Origin: Oscillospiraceae bacterium
GTDB taxonomy: Bacteria; Bacillota; Clostridia; Oscillospirales; Oscillospiraceae
NCBI GenBank assembly: GCA_017445385.1
Contig: JAFSUG010000002.1
Coordinates: 1-47,697 of the forward strand
Reading direction: 5' to 3'
Length of the DNA stretch: 47,697 bases
Part shown: positions 42,900-47,697 of the stretch, piece by piece
How the letters are laid out: the number at the start of each line of letters is the position of its first letter
How positions within the stretch are numbered: position 1 is the first letter of the stretch
Made by a program: the position numbers and the translations under genes
Notes under the pieces: model-generated
Seen by the model: only the letters and a program-made list of their open reading frames with translations
What the model was told of the DNA's origin: nothing
Databases searched by the model: none

Positions 42900-44225
42900 C
42901 TAACCAATCCAAATGCCTATGGCAATGCCAATTAGTATTATAATTTCACCGAGTATCGTAGTCGGTTGACCAAGAATGCTGGCGATAACAAAACCGACAA
43001 TTGCTCCTAATATACCACCACGAACTCTGTGGCGTTTCTTTTGAGGCTTGCTATATGCCGTTCCGCTTGAACGCTGATTGGGATCAGTTGATTGCGAAAG
43101 AGTGTTTAAATTTTGAGTTGCGGCTTCGTTGCCTTGTTGGGCGGCCATACGGTATTGATACAACGCATTATCAATGCTTTTAGGAACACCGCGCCCGTTT
43201 AGATATGCATTTCCTAAATTAACTCTGGCATCTGAACTTCCTTTTTCGATTGCTCTCTTAAAAAGGGAAATGGCTTCCGTAATGTTTGAGGAATTGTAAA
43301 AATATAGACCGAGGTTATTCATGGCAGTCGCTGCAAGTGCCGTATCGGAACTATTGAATACCTTTCTTAATCGTGCCTCCCCCTCTTTTCTATCGACGAT
43401 TCCGCCAACACCTTCAAAACACATAGAACCTAAAATTGCGTTCGCCTCATCGTTAATATCGATTCTTGATAAAGCTTTTCTGGCTTTCACATAATCCTTT
43501 TCGACGCCGTTACCGTAAAACCAAGCAAGCCCGGCATATAGGAGTGCTTTTTCCCAGTCGCTGCCGTTATCGACAGCCATTGTCCAATAGCGATTTGCTC
43601 TTGGAATGTCTTCTGCAACTTCCTCTCCGCGCCAATAAAGATTGGCTAACATTGATGCTGCGACAGCATCTCCTTTTTTTGCGGCTTCTTGGAATAGTTG
43701 GATTGCCTTTGGCGTGTCCATAGGAACATACTTACCGTCACGGTAAAGCTGTCCGAGAAGCTCGGTTGCATAAACATCGCCGTGCATATGTGCCTTTTCT
43801 AACCATTCTACACAGTTGTGCTTTTCGGAATCAGATGCATCAAAGTAATATACCTCACCCAACTGCGACATGCTTTCTACATTGCCGAGGTCTGCTGCCG
43901 ATTTAAATGCGTCAATCGCCTTTTGAAAATCTGTTTCAGTGCCGATGCCATCTTTGTAGCTTAATCCCAACAGATGCCATGCTTCAGCGTTTTTGGGGAG
44001 CAACTCAACAGCGCGCTGAACCCAGTAAAAAGATTTGTTTCCGTCTTGCTCAAAGCCATTTTCCCCATAATAATAATTATGTGCCATTTCCAAAACCGCG
44101 TTCAAATCGCCGTTTTCTACACGAATTAAAACTGCGGACTCGTCACTGTTAGATGTGGGGGGTGCTGAATGACTAATTGGCGCATCTGCTGTGACACGCT
44201 CTACAGGCTGATTATAATCCATCAT
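42900..44225 (-). CDS. Sel1-repeat (TPR-like) protein with C-terminal membrane anchor
   Basis: 441 residues. After a polar N-terminus, about nine Sel1/TPR-like repeats run from ~38 to ~370; clear examples are YWVQRAVELLPKNAEAWHLL, AASMLANLYWRGEEVAEDIP and VNLGNAYLNGRGVPKSIDNA. A basic patch KPQKKRHRVRGG follows, then two Gly/Ile-rich hydrophobic segments (about 400-441). Sel1 proteins are usually scaffolds for protein complexes. The reading frame is much AT-richer than its neighbours (about 35% G+C in one 60-base line versus about 58% in thrS), suggesting acquisition. GGAGG is 4 bases before the ATG at 44225 and 7 before the ATG at 44222, so either may be used. Confidence 0.85.
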   Translation of the reverse strand: MMDYNQPVERVTADAPISHSAPPTSNSDESAVLIRVENGDLNAVLEMAHNYYYGENGFEQDGNKSFYWVQRAVELLPKNAEAWHLLGLSYKDGIGTETDFQKAIDAFKSAADLGNVESMSQLGEVYYFDASDSEKHNCVEWLEKAHMHGDVYATELLGQLYRDGKYVPMDTPKAIQLFQEAAKKGDAVAASMLANLYWRGEEVAEDIPRANRYWTMAVDNGSDWEKALLYAGLAWFYGNGVEKDYVKARKALSRIDINDEANAILGSMCFEGVGGIVDRKEGEARLRKVFNSSDTALAATAMNNLGLYFYNSSNITEAISLFKRAIEKGSSDARVNLGNAYLNGRGVPKSIDNALYQYRMAAQQGNEAATQNLNTLSQSTDPNQRSSGTAYSKPQKKRHRVRGGILGAIVGFVIASILGQPTTILGEIIILIGIAIGIWIG

Positions 44226-44245
44226 ATCGCCTCCTCTAATGCCTA

Positions 44246-44274
44246 CTTTACACTACATAAGGTGTAAAGTCAAC
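44246..44274 (-). promoter_or_regulatory. Sel1-gene promoter covered by a palindromic operator
   Basis: On the minus strand TTGACT (44269-44274), 17-base spacer, TAAAGT (44246-44251). The inverted repeat ACTTTACAC-N8-GTGTAAAGT (44246-44254, 44263-44271) spans the promoter from the -10 into the -35. A dimeric repressor bound there would block it; the divergent XRE protein is the obvious candidate. Confidence 0.72.
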
Positions 44275-44331
44275 AGAAAGTGCCAATAATCTTCTAAACT
44301 CATTCTATGGAGACAACATGGAGGGGTTGGA

Positions 44332-44541
44332 ATGAAAACGTATGTGGAGCGGATTCGGGAACTGCGTGAAGATCACGATAAGACGCAGTCTGAGATCGCG
44401 CAATATCTCGGAACAACGCAGCAGGTATACTCCCGATACGAAAAAGGGGAGAACGAGATGCCTGTCCGACATATTATCGCGCTTTGCAAATACTATCATG
44501 TGAGCGCAGATTATATTCTGGGGCTTGAGGAGTTTTCCTAA
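44332..44541 (+). CDS. XRE-family helix-turn-helix regulator
   Basis: 69 residues, a single HTH_3 domain: IRELREDHDKTQSEIAQYLGTTQQVYSRYEKGENEMP, then LCKYYHVSADYILGL. No effector domain, like many small repressors of mobile or accessory genes. GGAGGGG precedes the ATG by 6 bases. It diverges from the Sel1 gene around the palindromic operator, so autoregulation or repression of that gene is likely. Its own promoter is not clear. Confidence 0.92.
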   Translation: MKTYVERIRELREDHDKTQSEIAQYLGTTQQVYSRYEKGENEMPVRHIIALCKYYHVSADYILGLEEFS

Positions 44542-44561
44542 ACTGCCGTTGACCTTCACAC

Positions 44562-44592
44562 AGCCGAGGCGCGAAAGCGCCTCGGCTTTTCT
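44562..44592 (+). terminator. Terminator after the XRE gene
   Basis: An 11-bp perfect stem AGCCGAGGCGC / GCGCCTCGGCT with a GAAA tetraloop and a T-tail. Confidence 0.92.
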
Positions 44593-44593
44593 A

Positions 44594-44622
44594 TTGACAA
44601 ACCCCGTTTCTTCTACTAAAAT
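44594..44622 (+). promoter_or_regulatory. Promoter of the nitroreductase operon
   Basis: A perfect TTGACA (44594-44599), 17-base spacer, TAAAAT (44617-44622), starting 2 bases after the XRE terminator. Confidence 0.85.
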
Positions 44623-44640
44623 GTATCTGTAACTGATACA
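44622..44640. promoter_or_regulatory. Candidate Rrf2 operator over the transcription start
   Basis: TGTATC-N7-GATACA, a perfect 6-bp inverted repeat beginning at the last base of the -10 and covering the expected +1. Its position suits a repressor; the Rrf2 protein encoded in the same operon is the best candidate. Confidence 0.6.
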
Positions 44641-44662
44641 ACTTTGAAAGGAGCAATGTCCT

Positions 44663-45478
44663 GTGCTTTTTCCCGTAAGAGAAGCCGTCCAAAAGCGCAA
44701 AAGCGTGCGCTCGTTTGACAGCCGTCCGCTCAGCGACGCGGATCGCGCCGCGCTGGAGCAGTATATCGCCTCGGTGCAAAACCCGTTCGGCACAGAGGTG
44801 GAATTTCGTCTGCTCGATGCAGAAAAGAATGGGCTTACCAGCCCTGTTGTCGTCGGAGCGGATGTGTATATTGCCGCAAAGGCGGCAAAGGAAGATCGCT
44901 TTGAGATCGGCTACGGCTACAGCTTCGAATCCGTCTGCCTCTATGCCGCGTCCCTCGGCATCGGAACGGTGATCCTTGCAGCGTCGCTGAACCGCGCGGC
45001 ATTCGAAAAGGCGATGGACTTGCAGCTTGGCGATGTTATGCCCGTTGCAACGCCGGTCGGCTATCCGGCGGCAAAGAAAACCGTCCGCGATACGCTGATG
45101 CGCAAGGGACTCAAGGCCGATGACCGCATTGCGTTTGACCGCCTGTTTTTTGATGGCGCGTTCGGAACCGGACTGCGCCCGGAAAACGCCGGCGCATTTG
45201 CCGATGCGCTGGAGATGGTGCGGTGGGCGCCCTCGGCAACGAACCGCCAGCCGTGGCGCGCGGTCGTGGTTGGAAACACCGTCCATTTCTATGAGGAGAA
45301 AACGCTCAAGGATAGTCCGCTCGGCGATATTCAAAAGGTCGATATCGGTATCGCGCTTGCGCATTTCGATCTGACGATGCAGGAAAACGGCTTTACGGGC
45401 AAATTCATCGAAGCCGATCCGGGCTTTGCGCTTCCCGAAAATACGGAATATATCATTTCCTACGAAAGGGCAGAATGA
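44663..45478 (+). CDS. Nitroreductase family protein (TM1586-like)
   Basis: 271 residues. Start GTG at 44663, with AAAGGAG 9 bases upstream. The N-terminal REAVQKRKSVRSFDSRPLSD and the second-half EMVRWAPSATNRQPWRAVV are the paired elements of the larger TM1586-type nitroreductases, in which one chain holds two nitroreductase-like halves. The family uses FMN and NAD(P)H to reduce nitro or quinone compounds or acts as a flavin reductase; the substrate is unknown. Its stop overlaps the next start (ATGA). First gene of a three-gene, probably translationally coupled operon. Confidence 0.9.
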   Translation: MLFPVREAVQKRKSVRSFDSRPLSDADRAALEQYIASVQNPFGTEVEFRLLDAEKNGLTSPVVVGADVYIAAKAAKEDRFEIGYGYSFESVCLYAASLGIGTVILAASLNRAAFEKAMDLQLGDVMPVATPVGYPAAKKTVRDTLMRKGLKADDRIAFDRLFFDGAFGTGLRPENAGAFADALEMVRWAPSATNRQPWRAVVVGNTVHFYEEKTLKDSPLGDIQKVDIGIALAHFDLTMQENGFTGKFIEADPGFALPENTEYIISYERAE

Positions 45479-45912
45479 TGGATACTCGCTTTTCCGCCGC
45501 GATCCATGCGCTGATCCTGATTGCGGCGTCGGAAACGCCGATGACTTCCGAGCAGATTGCCGAAAGCGTCGGCACGAACGCCAGCTATATCCGCAAGCTG
45601 ACGCGCCTGATGAAGCGGCAGGGGATCATCGCAAGCCGCCGGGGCGTCAGCGGTTTTGCGCTGCTGATTCCGCCGGAGAAGCTGCCGCTTCGCAAAATTT
45701 ATGAAGCGGTGGAGGAAACGGAGCGGATCCACGTTTTCGATCTCCATCAAAACCCGAATGACCGCTGCATCGTCGGGCGGTATATCCGCCCCGTGCTTTC
45801 GGACGTGTTCCGGGAGATTGAAGAAAAAGCCGAGCAGGCGCTTACGCATACAACGCTTGCCGATTGTATGCAGAAAATGAAAACGGAAATCAAACAGGAG
45901 GGTAAACTATGA
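45475..45912 (+). CDS. Rrf2-family transcriptional regulator
   Basis: 145 residues. The winged helix ([41 protein letters not shown]) is followed by a basic wing and a dimerisation helix. The C-terminal half has [16 protein letters not shown]. There are only two Cys, 98 and 131, not the three-Cys cluster of IscR/NsrR, so an iron-sulfur cluster is unlikely. It looks closer to the YwnA type, where Cys or small-molecule sensing may apply. Overlaps both neighbours by 4 bases. It probably represses its own operon through 44622-44640. Confidence 0.92.
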   Translation: MMDTRFSAAIHALILIAASETPMTSEQIAESVGTNASYIRKLTRLMKRQGIIASRRGVSGFALLIPPEKLPLRKIYEAVEETERIHVFDLHQNPNDRCIVGRYIRPVLSDVFREIEEKAEQALTHTTLADCMQKMKTEIKQEGKL

Positions 45913-46850
45913 AAATTCAGGCAGTAAAATTCAGAAAAGACGGTTTTTATTCGCAGCCGTTCGCGTTCGGCGGCGAAGAGGGCATGGAAAAATTCGATTT
46001 GAACGTCCGCTATCGCGGCAGCTTGCAAAACTACGTGATCGATACCGGCAGCGAAGTGATCCTCATCGATACCGGCCTTCCGGCAGGAACACCGGAAGAG
46101 AAGCCGGATGAAACGAGCCTCGCCTTTACCGGCAAGGACATCTGCACCTATATGCAGGCGCTTTCCAAACTCGGCTATCAGCCGGAGCAGGTCACAAAGA
46201 TCCTGCTTACCCATAAGCATGCCGACCATTCCGGCGAGCTGCGCTCGTTCCCGAACGCGAAGCTCTACATCAACGCTGATGAGCTTGGCGCGCCGGAGCT
46301 GCAGGGACTTTCCAATATCGTCCCCGTTTCGTTTACGGACGGCGCTTATTATAATTTCCCTGCCTGCCAGAAGATCTGCGACGGTGTTACCATGATCAAG
46401 GCAAAGGGCCATACGAACGGCAATAGCATCGTCATCGCGGAGCAGGACGGCCTGTTCTATATGCTCCATGGCGATATTACTTACGTGGATGAAGCGCTTT
46501 ACGCAAATAAGCTCTCTGTCGTCTTTGAAGACCTTCCGGCAGCGCGCGAAACGCTCGACCGCGTGCGCGAATTCATCCGCAATCACCCCACCGTCTATTG
46601 CGGAACGCATACGCCGCAGGGCTATGAGAACTTAGAGGCAAAGCGCGTTATGGACCTCGATCATCCTGTGGAAACTATCTTCCAGGAATTTGATTTCGCA
46701 AAACAGGAAGCCACGGGCAAGTACGTCTGCGCCATCTGCGGCTACGTTTACGATCCTGCCGAGCATGACGGCGTCGCCTTTGAAGACCTGCCCGACGACT
46801 GGAAATGTCCTCGCTGCAAACAGCCGAAGGAGAAATTCAACAAGGCGTGA
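45909..46850 (+). CDS. Metallo-beta-lactamase-fold hydrolase fused to a C-terminal rubredoxin
   Basis: 313 residues. The MBL domain (about 1-255) resembles AHL-lactonase/glyoxalase II-type enzymes: THKHADHSG (His102, His104, Asp106, His107), His168, Asp189 and His234. These are the full set of ligands for a two-metal site. After a linker, the rubredoxin domain (about 270-313) has [10 protein letters not shown] and CPRCKQP (Cys274, 277, 300, 303). The MBL-plus-rubredoxin layout recalls flavodiiron proteins, but there is no flavodoxin domain. GGAGGG lies 7 bases before the ATG. Last gene of the operon; a hydrolytic or electron-transfer role cannot be decided from sequence. Confidence 0.93.
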   Translation: MKIQAVKFRKDGFYSQPFAFGGEEGMEKFDLNVRYRGSLQNYVIDTGSEVILIDTGLPAGTPEEKPDETSLAFTGKDICTYMQALSKLGYQPEQVTKILLTHKHADHSGELRSFPNAKLYINADELGAPELQGLSNIVPVSFTDGAYYNFPACQKICDGVTMIKAKGHTNGNSIVIAEQDGLFYMLHGDITYVDEALYANKLSVVFEDLPAARETLDRVREFIRNHPTVYCGTHTPQGYENLEAKRVMDLDHPVETIFQEFDFAKQEATGKYVCAICGYVYDPAEHDGVAFEDLPDDWKCPRCKQPKEKFNKA

Positions 46851-46983
46851 GATATTCAGGTTTGCTGTGGGAAATGCTTTTTTGTGATTTCAAGCGTTTA
46901 AGGTCGCTAATACATATAATCATTACAGATGACCTAAAAACACGCCTTTTTCACTCGTTTAATCCGTTTTGCGATTTCGGGTG
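46851..46983. other. Non-coding stretch after the redox operon
   Basis: AT-rich, with no supported ORF, promoter or hairpin. Together with the flanking elements it begins an 850-base gene-poor end of the window. Confidence 0.6.
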
Positions 46984-47033
46984 AACACATCCTTAATTTA
47001 CACTTTTTGTGTACGATTAAGGATGTGTTTTTT
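46984..47033 (+). terminator. Long hairpin terminator
   Basis: AACACATCCTTAAT / ATTAAGGATGTGTT (14 bp) encloses a TACAC/GTGTA stem with a T5 loop and is followed by four more T. It lies about 130 bases after the MBL-rubredoxin stop. Confidence 0.8.
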
Positions 47034-47156
47034 CAGCTAAAGTCTTTGTTTAAAGGGTTTTGTTTATGTTCCCTTAATACTACACTAAAATACTTAAAGC
47101 TTCACTTTATGAACGGATAAGTCTAATTCCTGATTTTTGCATTGTTTCTTGTATGA

Positions 47157-47271
47157 TTATGTATTATTATGGGAAAAATATATGTTTTCGTATGCCGACG
47201 GTGTTTTATATCTGATCACAGAATGTGCCCGTTCTTCGTTGTAGAATTTCATAAAAGCAGCTAAGTCCAAG
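47157..47271 (-). pseudogene. Transposase C-terminal remnant (DDE integrase type)
   Basis: The minus strand encodes FMKFYNEERAHSVIRYKTP followed by SAYENIYF and a stop, the typical end of IS3/IS481-like transposases (FYN.ERPH..L.YKTP). Only about 38 residues survive; the upstream part is replaced by the hairpin ladder at 47272. The assignment rests on this short motif, so the IS family is uncertain. Confidence 0.6.
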
Positions 47272-47490
47272 AAAAAAGCACTTCGCTTATGCGAGGTGCT
47301 TTTTTCAACTAAATCCGTCCTTTCGGACGGGATAAATCCACGCAAGCGTGGGTGAAATCGCTTCGCGGTGAAATCCGACTTCATCGGGTTGAGGGACGGA
47401 TTTCATTTCACCGTGATCGAGTGTTTCATGGCGGCTCTGCCGCCGCTTCATTAGTGAACGAAGTGAATGTCTTCGTTTTTTTGTTTTGCA
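47272..47490. repeat. Ladder of short hairpins
   Basis: Successive small palindromes: AAGCACTTCGC-ttat-GCGAGGTGCTT; ATCCGTCC-tttc-GGACGGGAT; CCACGC-aa-GCGTGG; a TTCGCGG-type repeat; GGCGGC-tct-GCCGCC; and TTCATT...GAATG. They are spaced by TTCA/GATTTCA-like joints. Any ORF through this region (for example on the minus strand) is a by-product of the palindromes. Similar ladders occur between genes in many Clostridia. Confidence 0.7.
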
Positions 47491-47562
47491 ATTTCGTATG
47501 TTAACCAAATAGAAAAACCTTGATCTCAGGGCTTTTCTTTTGCAGATCAGTATGATATAATT

Positions 47563-47599
47563 AGTTCGGCAAACTGTAATTTGCCGAGCTGTTTTTTTT
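47563..47599 (+). terminator. Terminator near the right edge
   Basis: Stem AGTTCGGCAAA / TTTGCCGAGCT (one G-U), loop CTGTAA, then a long T-run. No gene is identified just upstream in this window. The last ~100 bases hold a TTGACA (47634-47639) but no supported gene start. Confidence 0.75.
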
Positions 47600-47697
47600 A
47601 GAGAATACAACGACAAGTTTCGGTTTTTCAAAGTTGACAAGGAAAAGAGGAAGACACATGCAACTAAAAACTCCATGATAGTTGTTAAAGACACCGA

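Noticed and set aside
44332-44541. XRE protein plus Sel1 gene as a toxin-antitoxin pair
   Set aside because: The genes are divergent, the Sel1 protein has no toxin motif, and a regulator-target arrangement explains the layout better.
45909-46850. MBL-rubredoxin protein as a true flavodiiron protein
   Set aside because: There is no flavodoxin domain, and the His/Asp pattern fits hydrolase-type MBL enzymes; only an analogy is justified.
47305-47694. 129-residue ORF on the minus strand at the right end
   Set aside because: It runs through a terminator and the hairpin ladder, has no ribosome-binding site and no recognisable domain.

Overview
The window comes from a spore-forming, anaerobic Gram-positive bacterium, most likely a fairly GC-rich member of the Clostridia (Oscillospirales- or Christensenellales-like; the genus cannot be read from the sequence). 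The evidence is an alpha/beta small acid-soluble spore protein, a SpoVAC homologue, a YabE-type 3D-domain protein, an S-layer-homology protein, a tRNA-Thr-responsive T-box, a single-chain iron-sulfur L-serine dehydratase, a rubredoxin domain, zinc-ribbon forms of S14, L24 and L36, and canonical S10-spc-alpha ribosomal gene order.

Layout. 1-5.8 kb (minus strand): a cut-off PhnD-like lipoprotein, a VanW protein, a Noc/ParB protein, then the asparagine pair asnA-asnS. 5.8-11.1 kb: HAD phosphatase, amidohydrolase, DUF5684 membrane protein, MscS channel, SASP, PgsA and a secreted ComEC-like hydrolase. 11.2-14.5 kb: a large S-layer-type surface protein. 14.5-15.2 kb: a 25-residue ORF, two ~166-bp tandem repeats carrying inverted pieces of a tRNA 3' end, and tRNA-Gln(CUG). 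15.2-18.1 kb: DegV, RsmA, YabE. 18.3-25.8 kb: T-box plus ThrRS lacking the TGS domain, a zinc-ribbon membrane protein, YchF, serine dehydratase, a 52-residue helix-turn-strand type protein, archaeal-type ProRS and a histidine phosphatase.

25.8-41.9 kb: the complete S10-spc-alpha cluster from rpsJ to rplQ, all on the plus strand and starting from one clear promoter (TTGACA-17-TATGAT). It includes secY, adk, map, a KOW protein, infA, rpmJ and rpoA. Three non-coding spacers in it are unusually long and foldable: before rpsJ, between rpsJ and rplC, and between rpsN and rpsH.

41.9-47.7 kb is accessory. A mosaic of interspersed repeats is followed by a lone spoVAC whose Shine-Dalgarno is buried in a terminator-like hairpin. 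Next is an AT-rich island (Sel1-repeat membrane protein, small Cys-rich protein and a divergent XRE regulator around one palindromic operator). Then comes a tightly coupled redox operon: nitroreductase, Rrf2 regulator, and a metallo-beta-lactamase-fold protein fused to rubredoxin, with a candidate operator over its transcription start. The right end holds a transposase remnant abutting a ladder of short hairpins. The two best candidates for little-described systems are the nitroreductase/Rrf2/MBL-rubredoxin operon and the Sel1/Cys-protein/XRE island.
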